Program-made: the position numbers and the translations under genes
Assembly (NCBI RefSeq): GCF_038446955.1
Contig: NZ_CP151803.1
Coordinates: 744,001-808,000, forward strand
Length of the DNA stretch: 64,000 nucleotides
Source: Pedobacter sp. FW305-3-2-15-E-R2A2
GTDB taxonomy: Bacteria > Bacteroidota > Bacteroidia > Sphingobacteriales > Sphingobacteriaceae
Direction: 5' to 3'
Part shown: in pieces, positions 42,758 to 50,919 of the stretch
Layout: every line of letters starts with the position of its first letter
Numbering within the stretch: position 1 is the stretch's first letter
Notes under the pieces: generated by a model
Databases searched by the model: none
Seen by the model: the letters and a program-made list of their open reading frames with translations, nothing else
What the model was told of the DNA's origin: nothing

Positions 42758-43519
42758 CTAACGGTTATAAGCATCTACAGCATTCTCCAAATGTCTGTTA
42801 CCGGATGCCTGGATGAAATATCCGCCTGTAGCTAAGCCTGCTCCCGCTCCGAGCAATATAAAGGCAGGGGTGAAATTAGGACCTTTACCAAAATTAGAAC
42901 CAAATCCATTTCCGCTTGACATATGTCTATTGCTGCTACCCGCGGCCAAAAAGGAAATTAGCCCGGATACGATAGCTGCTCCTGCAACGATATACATTGT
43001 TTTTCCTGTATTTATGCTTTTTCTGTAGTTTTTCAACATGTCCATGGCCTTGGGATTGTCCGCCATATCTGCGCTCAGGTTGTGGTAATTTGCTTTTTTT
43101 AAATCTCCGTAACCTTTGTTGTAATACATTTTTACATCTACAGCTTGTGGTCTTCTATCTATATACCTGTTACGCCTATACCGATGATCGTATTGGTAAG
43201 GATAATAGTCTTCCTGCTGAAACACATTGATCTTGCCCTCGATAATTCGTTCAGAAAAGGAGGTGGTACTACCAAAATGGAGTCTTCGGGTATTGGCAAA
43301 AAAGCCGTCTTCATTACTGAAAAATTTGACCTGTTCTGTTGGGACTTTTCTGGAATCGGCCCGAAGTTGCAGGTATCCGGAAAAATCTGGACGTAGTCTA
43401 ATGTCCTTGGCATAGATCACAGAATCGGAATAGAGATAGATGAAATTTTTTGATTCGTGCACCTGGGCACGGGTAGTCAGGGCAAAGCATGCCATGACAC
43501 CGATGAGTAATTTTTTCAT
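42758..43519 (-). CDS. Putative membrane protein of unknown function
   Basis: About 253 residues from ATG 43519 (a TTG three codons upstream is less likely). A signal peptide ends near RAQ19; a Tyr/Arg-rich middle (YYPYQYDHRYRRNRYIDRR) is followed by two hydrophobic segments (about 173-193 TMYIVAGAAIVSGLISFLAA and 218-240 FILLGAGAGLATGGYFI). This layout recurs in Bacteroidota proteins without assigned function. It is probably an envelope protein; no operon partner. Confidence 0.75.
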   Translation of the reverse strand: MKKLLIGVMACFALTTRAQVHESKNFIYLYSDSVIYAKDIRLRPDFSGYLQLRADSRKVPTEQVKFFSNEDGFFANTRRLHFGSTTSFSERIIEGKINVFQQEDYYPYQYDHRYRRNRYIDRRPQAVDVKMYYNKGYGDLKKANYHNLSADMADNPKAMDMLKNYRKSINTGKTMYIVAGAAIVSGLISFLAAGSSNRHMSSGNGFGSNFGKGPNFTPAFILLGAGAGLATGGYFIQASGNRHLENAVDAYNR

Positions 43520-43803
43520 ATGGTTCAATTTGTGTGTAATTAATGTTACGCAAATTATCAGCCATTATTTGATTTGTAAGAAATAAAATACATCCATACA
43601 AGAAGGAAGGATCGGTGTTTTAAATTCTATATCTGATGTCCGGATTATGATTCAATTCATTCTTAGTGTTGAAGGTGTAGTAGATCTAACGTAAATTAAT
43701 ATATATGAGGGCTTTACTTCAGCATGATCTATGTAGCTTGTTCCGAAATAATTTTTTCAACTTGTTTATTTGGGAATTAATAGTGTGTTGTATATCTTGT
43801 AAA

Positions 43804-44319
43804 ATGAAATTACCGCCTTACAATACTTTCCCAAATATTCTTGCTGAGAAAATCTCCCTGCGACAAATTCAACCCTCTGACATCAATGACATTATCGAAA
43901 TTTCATTTTACGATGGGATCCAGGCAACAACAGTGCAGCAGGCGATAGAAATGCAGGATAAAATCAACAAAGACTATTTTGACGGGAATTCAATTCATTG
44001 GGGCATTGTAGAGAACGAAACGAATAAGATTGTGGGGACTTGCGGTTATTATCGCGGACTGGACAAAGGAACCGGAGAACTTGGCTGCGTTTTATTACCT
44101 CAATACCAGGGGCAGGGTTTTATGACTTTAGCAATGTCTTTAGCCATAGACTTTGGAATAAATAACATCGGACTAAAGCGCATTTACGCGATAACGAGTA
44201 AAGCAAACAACAAAGCCAGGAAACTTCTCGATCGATTGAACTTCATTAAAATTGCAGAGTTGGAAGATGATGAAATTGAATACGAATTAAAACACAGTAG
44301 TCTTACCGGATCTGTCTGA
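43804..44319 (+). CDS. GNAT N-acetyltransferase, RimJ/RimL type
   Basis: 171 residues from ATG 43804; an earlier in-frame ATG at 43705 would add a hydrophobic stretch not found in the family. The protein begins with ISLRQIQPSDINDIIEI and has the acetyl-CoA-binding motif in LPQYQGQGFM and the later ITSKANNKARKLLDRLNF, which is typical of ribosomal-protein-alanine-acetyltransferase-like enzymes. Substrate unknown. It ends 8 bases before the convergent DUF1569 gene. Confidence 0.88.
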   Translation: MKLPPYNTFPNILAEKISLRQIQPSDINDIIEISFYDGIQATTVQQAIEMQDKINKDYFDGNSIHWGIVENETNKIVGTCGYYRGLDKGTGELGCVLLPQYQGQGFMTLAMSLAIDFGINNIGLKRIYAITSKANNKARKLLDRLNFIKIAELEDDEIEYELKHSSLTGSV

Positions 44320-44327
44320 GAACATTG

Positions 44328-44780
44328 TTAAACATTAAACTGCCTTAAATGATGGTCTGAATGTTTATAAGCAAAGACGCCAATCTGCTCTCTTGTCATT
44401 TTTCCAAAGAAATCGTGAATGAACTGGTCGTTTGAAAAGTGCTCATAATCAGTGATTAAATCTACAAGAATTTTCTTCTGAGCATTCAGGTCGCCTTCTT
44501 TTTGTGTTACAGTGAATGCTTTGCCGGCCGGCATGCCTTTGCCCAGCGGCTTATCATCTTTAGTATTGCTTTTGAGTGCCATTTTGCCAAAGATCTTACC
44601 CAACCATTCCTGCTTGTAAACAGGACTGTTTTTTCCTAAAACCCATTCATTCCATATATTGCAATGCCTGGTCATTTGAAAAACATTCATTTTGCCCCAA
44701 AGTGCTGTGCTGTTTTCATTGAGCGCCTCAACTCTTCTCGTCAATTCATCTCGTATTGCCGGATCAAATATTGTTTTCAT
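44328..44780 (-). CDS. DUF1569 (DinB-like) protein
   Basis: About 150 residues from ATG 44780. The sequence KMNVFQMTRHCNIWNEWVLG and the ending EQIGVFAYKHSDHHLRQFNV fit the DUF1569 family, a DinB-like helical bundle; the three histidines (RHC, KHSDHH) would bind a metal. Function unknown. The start overlaps the end of the VOC gene by 17 bases, so the two are translated together. Confidence 0.8.
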   Translation of the reverse strand: MKTIFDPAIRDELTRRVEALNENSTALWGKMNVFQMTRHCNIWNEWVLGKNSPVYKQEWLGKIFGKMALKSNTKDDKPLGKGMPAGKAFTVTQKEGDLNAQKKILVDLITDYEHFSNDQFIHDFFGKMTREQIGVFAYKHSDHHLRQFNV

Positions 44781-45198
44781 TGTCAAAATTGTTTAGCGGT
44801 TGCAATGAAAAATAGTTGCCGGAATCATCTTTAAATAATGCTTCTGTTCCGTAAAATTCTTTTGTAGGTGGTTTGATAAATTCCACTCCTTTGGCTTTTA
44901 GCTCTTCATAAGTAGCAAAAATATCGGTGCAGGTTAATACTCCACAACCAAATATTCCTTTTTTGATGAGGTCTATTAAGTTTTCTGCAACTTCTTTCGG
45001 AAACATTTTACTTACGGTAACGGGAAACAAGACCAGTTGTAAGTCGGGTTGTTCCGGAGGTGAAACGGTTAGCCAACGGGTTTCTGGTCCCATGGGGATG
45101 TCGTCTACAAGTTTGAAGCCTAATTTGTTTACATAGAAGTCATAAGCGCTATTCTGGTCTATGACATGAATGTTTGTAATGCTCATTTTAGTAATCAT
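44764..45198 (-). CDS. VOC-family (glyoxalase/dioxygenase-fold) protein
   Basis: 144 residues with the double beta-alpha-beta-beta-beta fold: NIHVIDQNSAYDFYVNKLGF at the start and ALFKDDSGNYFSLQP at the end. Members include glyoxalase I, fosfomycin resistance proteins and dioxygenases; which one this is cannot be told. It overlaps the DUF1569 gene and follows a small AraC-type regulator gene by 48 bases, so these three may form one operon. Confidence 0.88.
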   Translation of the reverse strand: MITKMSITNIHVIDQNSAYDFYVNKLGFKLVDDIPMGPETRWLTVSPPEQPDLQLVLFPVTVSKMFPKEVAENLIDLIKKGIFGCGVLTCTDIFATYEELKAKGVEFIKPPTKEFYGTEALFKDDSGNYFSLQPLNNFDNENNI

Positions 45199-45246
45199 GG
45201 TAATTTTAGATTAGATGTTAAACTCATTACAAACTTGAAGAATAAT

Positions 45247-45705
45247 TTAAACATCGGGTTCTTCAAAATTGCTATTCTCATTGTCAATCCAGCCGTGTTG
45301 ATAGGCGTAACAACCCGGCACAAAAGAAAGGGGCCGGAGACTGATTTTCTTTTGAGTCTCCTGATGGTGTTTGAGGTAATTGGATGGAGATTTACCTACC
45401 ACTTTTGAGAAAAGTCCGCTGAAAGAGGAAAGGCTGTCAAAGCCTACTAAAAAGCAAGCTTCGGAAACCGTGATGTTGTTCTTCAGTAATTCTTTGGCCT
45501 TTTCGATTCTTACATATTTTAAATACTGGTGGGGTGTCTTTCCATAGGCAGATTTGAACAGCCGGATAAAATGAAATTTAGAGAAATAGGCCTCATCAGA
45601 AATGCCATTGAGGTCTATTTTATCCGCATAGTTGTTGTCGATGAATAATTTTGCCTGAACGATTCGTCGATATAAATAAACCTTCGGATATTGATCTGTA
45701 GCCAT
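45247..45705 (-). CDS. Small AraC-type transcriptional regulator
   Basis: 152 residues, consisting almost only of an AraC helix-turn-helix domain (about 15-112: FSKFHFIRLFKSAYGKTPHQYL, split here as FSKFHFIRLFK and AYGKTPHQYL, and VSEACFLVGFDSLSSFSGLF). There is no effector domain, only a C-terminal tail of about 40 residues. It is the first gene of the minus-strand group with VOC and DUF1569 and is divergent from the AhpD-like gene, so it may regulate both. Confidence 0.9.
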   Translation of the reverse strand: MATDQYPKVYLYRRIVQAKLFIDNNYADKIDLNGISDEAYFSKFHFIRLFKSAYGKTPHQYLKYVRIEKAKELLKNNITVSEACFLVGFDSLSSFSGLFSKVVGKSPSNYLKHHQETQKKISLRPLSFVPGCYAYQHGWIDNENSNFEEPDV

Positions 45706-45807
45706 TTTTTATCTCGTATTTATACAAAATAAAAAAAAATCATCAAAGTTTGTCCAATTTTAAAAAGCCGTTTGTCTTCAGGTTATAAAATCAAAAATTA
45801 TAACAAA

Positions 45808-46260
45808 ATGGAAAAGAGAATAAACATCTTCGGAAAAGGACAAAACGCATTGAAGCCACTTTTTGAAATGGCAGGTTATTTAAAAAAATCATCTTTGGGT
45901 GTGGAGCTGATGCACCTGATCGAATTCAGGGTCTCACAAATCAACGAATGTGCCTATTGCCTGGACATGCATTATAAGGATGCAAGGGCGAAGGGAGAAA
46001 CTGAACAACGCCTGTATGGACTTAGTGCATGGAAAGAAGCACCTTATTATACGGAAAGAGAAAGAGCCGCATTTGAATGGGCGGAAGCAGTAACGGCAGC
46101 TCATATACCTGATGAGGTTTATCAAAGGGTAAGTGCTCATTTTTCAGAACTTGAACTGGTTGACCTTACCATGGTTGTGACCACCATCAATACCTGGAAC
46201 CGCATTAATCTTTCTTTCCCGAATGTGCCGGGAACTTATAAAGTTGGCATGTTTGGCTAG
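45808..46260 (+). CDS. AhpD-like / carboxymuconolactone decarboxylase family protein
   Basis: 150 residues from ATG 45808 (an upstream frame start at 45772 lies in the promoter). The AhpD peroxidase motif is clear: ECAYCLDMH with Cys48, Cys51 and His55. Such proteins reduce peroxides through the Cys pair. It is divergent from the small AraC gene, and is followed by a terminator and then by the YCII-ECF42 pair; CMD-fold genes are a common companion of that pair. Confidence 0.88.
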   Translation: MEKRINIFGKGQNALKPLFEMAGYLKKSSLGVELMHLIEFRVSQINECAYCLDMHYKDARAKGETEQRLYGLSAWKEAPYYTERERAAFEWAEAVTAAHIPDEVYQRVSAHFSELELVDLTMVVTTINTWNRINLSFPNVPGTYKVGMFG

Positions 46261-46273
46261 GGGCCTGCAAAAT

Positions 46274-46304
46274 GTCCTTATCATCCCCGATGAGGACTTT
46301 TTTT
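46274..46304 (+). terminator. Intrinsic terminator after the AhpD-like gene
   Basis: GTCCT (46274-46278) pairs with AGGAC (46293-46297), extended by weaker inner pairs, and is followed by a run of seven T. Confidence 0.75.
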
Positions 46305-46355
46305 ATTCCATATTATAAATATCAGTAGTTATTTTTACAATTAAAATAGAAGAAT

Positions 46356-46706
46356 ATGAACGACTTTTTATTGATTTTCAGAAGAGATTTCACAAATAAA
46401 GAAGCACAGCCTTCTCCGGAAGAATTACAAAATTCGATTAGCGCCTGGCAGAACTGGTTTGGTGGGATTGCAGCTCAAAATAAACTGGCACGGCCACTGC
46501 AACGCTGGGATATATCCGGTAAGGTGGTAAAGTCAGACAAGCACGTCATCAATGGACCCTTTGTCGAAATTAAAGAATCTATTGGCGGACTGGTTATCAT
46601 CAAGGCAGAAAGTTATGAAGATGCAGTCGAGATTGCCCAGGGGTGTCCGATCCTTGAACTCGGTGGAAACGTAGAAGTAAGAATGGCTACTGAACCTGAG
46701 GCATAG
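46356..46706 (+). CDS. YCII/DGPF-domain protein, ECF42 partner
   Basis: 116 residues with the YCII-related fold: MNDFLLIFRRD at the start, NGPFVEIKESIGGLVIIKAE, where the DGPF motif is NGPF, and the end LELGGNVEVRMATEPEA. Genes for DGPF proteins stand next to ECF42 sigma factors in many bacteria and are probably controlled by them. Ten bases separate it from the sigma gene. Biochemical role unknown. Confidence 0.9.
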   Translation: MNDFLLIFRRDFTNKEAQPSPEELQNSISAWQNWFGGIAAQNKLARPLQRWDISGKVVKSDKHVINGPFVEIKESIGGLVIIKAESYEDAVEIAQGCPILELGGNVEVRMATEPEA

Positions 46707-46716
46707 ATCATATCAA

Positions 46717-47955
46717 ATGAAGCAGCAGGAACTGATCCCGAATTTATTTAGAAGCGAATATCAAAAAATCGTTTCGGTACTTTGCCGTTTGTTCGGTATG
46801 GCACATATTGAGATAGCGGAAGATATTGTGAGTGATACTTTCCTTGCTGCTACAGAGATCTGGAGTACAAAGGGATTACCCGATAATCCCAGAGCATGGT
46901 TATATACCGTTGCGAAAAATAAAACTAAAAATTATCTCAAAAGAGATTCCCTGTTCCAGCAAAAGTTATCTCCGGAGATTCAATATGATACTGCCAATAC
47001 GGAAGAATTTGAGTTGGATCTGTCGGTCAAAAATATCGGAGATAGCCAGCTTGCCATGATCTTTACGGTCTGCAATCCTCAGATCTCCACCGAATCTCAG
47101 GTGGCATTGGCACTTAATTTACTTTGCGGGTTTGGTATTCAGGAGATTGCGGATGCTTATTTAACCAATAAGGAGGTCGTTTATAAACGGCTTAACCGGG
47201 CTAAAGAAAAGTTGAAAGAATTGAACATCAGTATTAAACAGCCAAGCTTGAATGAGATCAGTTTGCGGATGGATAATGTATTGACCACCTTGTACCTGCT
47301 GTTTTCTGAAGGTTATTATTCCATTTCTCAGAATACAACGCTCCGAAGAGATTTTTGCACAGAGGCCATGCGGTTGGTCTACCTGCTGACTGATCACGAC
47401 CATACCAATCTTCCAAAGGTAAATGCATTGCTGTCGCTGATGTGTTTCCACGCATCCAGGTTTGATGCCCGTTCAGATCAAAATGGAGAAGCTATTCTGT
47501 ACCAGGATCAGGATGAAAGTCTCTGGAACATGGAACTGATTGATCAGGGGAAATACTATTTGGGTTTATCTGCTGCAGGTGATCAGTTCAGCAAATATCA
47601 CCTGGAAGCTGGTATTGCTTACTGGCATACCTATAAGGAGGACAAACCAGAAAAATGGACACAAATTCTGCAGCTTTACAACAACTTGTTGATCCTGGAA
47701 TATTCGCCTATTGTTGCCTTAAACCGGACTTTCGCATTGGCGAAGGTGAACGGAAAACTGGCGGCCATTGCAGAAGCTGAAAAACTGAAACTTACGGATC
47801 ATCATTTTTATTACTCCCTGCTCGGTAATCTATATACAGATCTCGATAATGAGGTGGCTTTGCAGCATTATAAGCAGGCATTGGCAATGGCGGTCTCGAA
47901 TGCGGAGCAACTGACCATCAGCAAACACATTCAGCAGTTGGAAAAGCTTATTTAG
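46717..47955 (+). CDS. ECF42-type RNA polymerase sigma factor with C-terminal TPR-like domain
   Basis: 412 residues. Region 2 (LFGMAHIEIAEDIVSDTFLA, PRAWLYTVAKNKTKNYLKRD) and region 4 (CGFGIQEIADAYLTNKEVVYKRLNRAKEKL, quoted in parts: IQEIADAYLTNKEVVY) are followed by a helical extension of about 230 residues (DUF6596, then TPR-like: FALAKVNGKLAAIAEAEKL). This extension and the neighbouring DGPF protein define ECF42. There is no anti-sigma gene; in that group the extension itself is needed for activity. Confidence 0.93.
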   Translation: MKQQELIPNLFRSEYQKIVSVLCRLFGMAHIEIAEDIVSDTFLAATEIWSTKGLPDNPRAWLYTVAKNKTKNYLKRDSLFQQKLSPEIQYDTANTEEFELDLSVKNIGDSQLAMIFTVCNPQISTESQVALALNLLCGFGIQEIADAYLTNKEVVYKRLNRAKEKLKELNISIKQPSLNEISLRMDNVLTTLYLLFSEGYYSISQNTTLRRDFCTEAMRLVYLLTDHDHTNLPKVNALLSLMCFHASRFDARSDQNGEAILYQDQDESLWNMELIDQGKYYLGLSAAGDQFSKYHLEAGIAYWHTYKEDKPEKWTQILQLYNNLLILEYSPIVALNRTFALAKVNGKLAAIAEAEKLKLTDHHFYYSLLGNLYTDLDNEVALQHYKQALAMAVSNAEQLTISKHIQQLEKLI

Positions 47956-47996
47956 CGTTGAGTTAAATGAAACTTAAACATATGAAAACGCATAAT

Positions 47997-48033
47997 AAAG
48001 AGACTGTATCATAGGATGCAGTCTCTTTATTTT
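47997..48033. terminator. Bidirectional terminator after the sigma gene
   Basis: AAAGAGACTG (47997-48006) pairs with CAGTCTCTTT (48019-48028), followed by ATTTT; it lies between convergent genes ending at 47955 and 48053. Confidence 0.8.
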
Positions 48034-48052
48034 GAACCCGATATTCTTACCC

Positions 48053-48808
48053 TTATCTTAAATTACCTGGCTTGCGGATCCAGTCTGCATAGGTTTCCTG
48101 GCCAATGCGGGGATGATCTCCGGGAACTAGTGACTGATCATTAATTTCTGCTCCGAAATATGGGGCATGTAGGTCTGTTACCACCTTTCTGTTGTCATTT
48201 TTAAGGCTGAGGTATTGTCTGACGATTTCATCCAGCCCGATCTTTTCAGGTCCGGCAACTTCTGTTGATCCGTTCAATGGTGCGCCAAGCGTAATGTCGG
48301 CTAGTGCTGCAACGACATCATCTGAAGCGATAGGCTGGAACTGGGCTGGGGATACATGTATTTGATCTTCCTGAATTCCTGCCTGTGCAATACCTCCCAC
48401 AAATTCGAAAAATTGCGTAGCATGCAGGATGGAGTAGGGGATTCCGGATTCCTTGATCAACGTTTCCTGTACCAGCTTGGCCTGGAAATAAGTATTTGCA
48501 TTTGGACGGTCTGTGCCGACAACCGATAGGGCTACATGGTGTTTTACTCCGGCAATGAGTTCTGCAACAATCAGATTTCGCCCTGAAGTTTCGAAGAATT
48601 CCAGGACTGCTTTTTGCTCAAATGACGGGGAGTTGGCCACGTCAACCACCACTTCCGCTCCCTTTAGGGCTTCATTAAGTCCTTCGCCGGTAACGGAATT
48701 TACTCCGGTACCTGGAGAAGCTGCGATTACTTCGTGTCCGGCTTCGCTTAAGGTTTTTACCAGTTTTGTTCCGATGAGGCCAGTGCCTCCGATTACTACA
48801 ATTTTCAT
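48053..48808 (-). CDS. NAD(P)-binding NmrA-like protein
   Basis: 251 residues with a Rossmann motif at the N-terminus (VVIGGTGLIGTKLVKTL) and the atypical-SDR layout (VALSVVGTDRP, YFQAKLVQETLIKESGIPYSI in two parts). The usual YxxxK is reduced to YFQAK (Tyr about 107). Members act as redox sensors or quinone/ether reductases. The single gene is divergent from the ECF sigma at 49080 with 271 bases between them. Confidence 0.85.
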   Translation of the reverse strand: MKIVVIGGTGLIGTKLVKTLSEAGHEVIAASPGTGVNSVTGEGLNEALKGAEVVVDVANSPSFEQKAVLEFFETSGRNLIVAELIAGVKHHVALSVVGTDRPNANTYFQAKLVQETLIKESGIPYSILHATQFFEFVGGIAQAGIQEDQIHVSPAQFQPIASDDVVAALADITLGAPLNGSTEVAGPEKIGLDEIVRQYLSLKNDNRKVVTDLHAPYFGAEINDQSLVPGDHPRIGQETYADWIRKPGNLR

Positions 48809-49079
48809 ATCCTAAAATTTAAGTTGTTTTTTAGTAATGACAGTTGAAGTTCTTGAATTGGACAAGTTTTGTCTCTTTTATTTTTTGTGTAGATTCAGTT
48901 TTCAGTTATTCAACTCCTATAAAATCCATGGTTTGTTCCTACAGGTGGTGGAGATCAAGAGTTTTTTATCTGGAATTTTTCTTCAACGATCTATAAGATA
49001 AATAGAGATTGCCGGTAGCGGAACAGACAAATCTGAAAATATTTATTTATCATTGACTGCGATTGCCGCAAAATTATAA

Positions 49080-49661
49080 ATGACACTTTACCATAAGCTT
49101 TCTGATGCTGAACTTTTTTCCTGCTTGAAAAAGGGAGATGAACTGGCCTATACGGAAATTTATAAAAGGTTCTGGGCGGTACTCTACCGCCACGCAAGAA
49201 GAATGCTGCAGGACGAAGAAGAAGCAGAAGATGTGATTCAGGAGGTATTTACAATGCTTTGGAATAAGGCTTCTGAATTGCAAATCAAAGATTCTCTGTC
49301 GGGATTTCTGTATGCCACCGTTCGCAACCGGATCTTTGACCATATGGAACATGGTAAAGTGAAATCAAAGTATATGTCTTCTCTGGGCAAGTTTATAGAA
49401 GATGGTGCATACCATACGGATTACCTTATTCGTGAAAAGCAACTGAAGGAACTTATTGAGCAGGAGATTTCAGCGCTACCGGAAGCAATGCGTGTTGCAT
49501 TTCTGCTTAGCAGGAACGCGAATCTATCCTATAAAGATATTGCTGAGCAGATGGGAGTGACTGAAAATGCGGTGCGAAATAACATAAGCCGTGCACTGAA
49601 AATTTTAAGACAAAAATTCGGCAGTGCCGTATGGATTTATTTGTTTTTTAATAGTTGGTAA
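49080..49661 (+). CDS. ECF sigma-70 factor, FecI-like
   Basis: 193 residues: region 2 (AYTEIYKRFWAVLYRHARRM, EDVIQEVFTMLW) and region 4 (SYKDIAEQMGVTENAVRNNI). It opens the plus-strand run fecR, susC, susD, tlpA-like. The ATG at 49080 follows an A/T-rich leader without a clear Shine-Dalgarno. The 271 bases before it hold no other gene. Confidence 0.95.
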   Translation: MTLYHKLSDAELFSCLKKGDELAYTEIYKRFWAVLYRHARRMLQDEEEAEDVIQEVFTMLWNKASELQIKDSLSGFLYATVRNRIFDHMEHGKVKSKYMSSLGKFIEDGAYHTDYLIREKQLKELIEQEISALPEAMRVAFLLSRNANLSYKDIAEQMGVTENAVRNNISRALKILRQKFGSAVWIYLFFNSW

Positions 49662-49760
49662 TTAGTTTGTTATGTTGTTGTTAAAAAAATATTAACTTTT
49701 TCTGAGAGGATAGCCTATACCTTCCCGTCTTTACCATATCACCAGCCTGGTTGACATCAC

Positions 49761-50882
49761 ATGGAAGAGGACAAAGCACACGAATTATTTAATAAATACC
49801 GTAAGGGAGAAACTTCTGCGGAAGAAAACGGACTAATTGAAAGTTGGTATCTGAATGAAATCAGCAAATCTGATCCGCTGGATCAGCAAATTGATTATGA
49901 TTTTTCGGGCGAGAGGATCTGGGCAAAGATTCAGCAGCAGCGGCCTGTTAAGAAAATCAGATTCAGATTGCCTGTCCGCATTTCTGCGGCTGCGGCTGTT
50001 CTGTTGATTGTTGGATCAGGATTATTCTTTTATTTAAATCACAAGAGCCCTGTTCCCGAGAGCACTTTTGCGAACGATGTTCAACCGGGAAGAAATGGAG
50101 CTACACTTACCCTTGCCAATGGCCGGAAAATTAAGCTGGATGATGCAATGAATGGTGAGCTGGCTAAAGAAGCCGGGGTGGCCATTACAAAGACTGCCGA
50201 TGGGCAGTTGCGGTATGAAATTCAAAATTCAAATGGGGAAACCAATGCCATAAATACGATTTCCACAGCTAAAGGAGAAAGTTATCAGCTGCGTTTACCT
50301 GATGGAACATTGGTGTGGTTAAATGCGGGTTCCAGTTTGACCTATACTGCTGCGTTGAATGATCATGGCCTTCGAAAAGTAAAACTTAATGGCGAAGGCT
50401 ATTTCCAGGTCGCCAAAGATAAAGCACATCCTTTTATTGTAGAAACCTTTAATCAGGAGATCGAAGTATTGGGTACGCATTTTAATGTTAGCGCCTATCA
50501 TGACGAACCATTGATAAAAACCACTCTCCTGGAGGGAATGGTAAGGTTAAATAAAAATGAAGTCCTTAAACCTGGTGAACAGGCTATAAATAATTTGGGA
50601 AAGATTTCTGTTGAAAAAGTTGACGTGACGGAGGCGGTTGCCTGGAAGAACGGGAAATTTGTATTCAACGATGAAAGCCTGGAAAGTATTATGCGGAAAC
50701 TATCCCGGTGGTATGACCTGACCATCATTTTTAAAGATCAGAACATGCGGAATCAAAAATTCTGGGCCACCATCACCAGGCAAGATAAGCTTTCCAGAAT
50801 ATTGCAAAGCCTCGAAAAAACCAATATGGTGAAATTTCAGCTTCAGCAACGAACCGTTACAATCAGTAATCCAGATCACTGA
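49761..50882 (+). CDS. fecR: FecR-family anti-sigma factor
   Basis: 373 residues with a cytoplasmic part (about 1-70), one transmembrane segment (about 72-93, ISAAAAVLLIVGSGLFFYL), the FecR core (LRLPDGTLVWLNAGSSLTY, LNGEGYFQVAKDKAHPFIV) and C-terminal DUF4974 (FNDESLESIMRKLSRWYDL). It should hold the preceding sigma factor and take its signal from the STN domain of the following SusC. Confidence 0.95.
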   Translation: MEEDKAHELFNKYRKGETSAEENGLIESWYLNEISKSDPLDQQIDYDFSGERIWAKIQQQRPVKKIRFRLPVRISAAAAVLLIVGSGLFFYLNHKSPVPESTFANDVQPGRNGATLTLANGRKIKLDDAMNGELAKEAGVAITKTADGQLRYEIQNSNGETNAINTISTAKGESYQLRLPDGTLVWLNAGSSLTYTAALNDHGLRKVKLNGEGYFQVAKDKAHPFIVETFNQEIEVLGTHFNVSAYHDEPLIKTTLLEGMVRLNKNEVLKPGEQAINNLGKISVEKVDVTEAVAWKNGKFVFNDESLESIMRKLSRWYDLTIIFKDQNMRNQKFWATITRQDKLSRILQSLEKTNMVKFQLQQRTVTISNPDH

Positions 50883-50919
50883 TGCCCGAAAAAGAAGACC
50901 AAACCTAAACTATTACATA

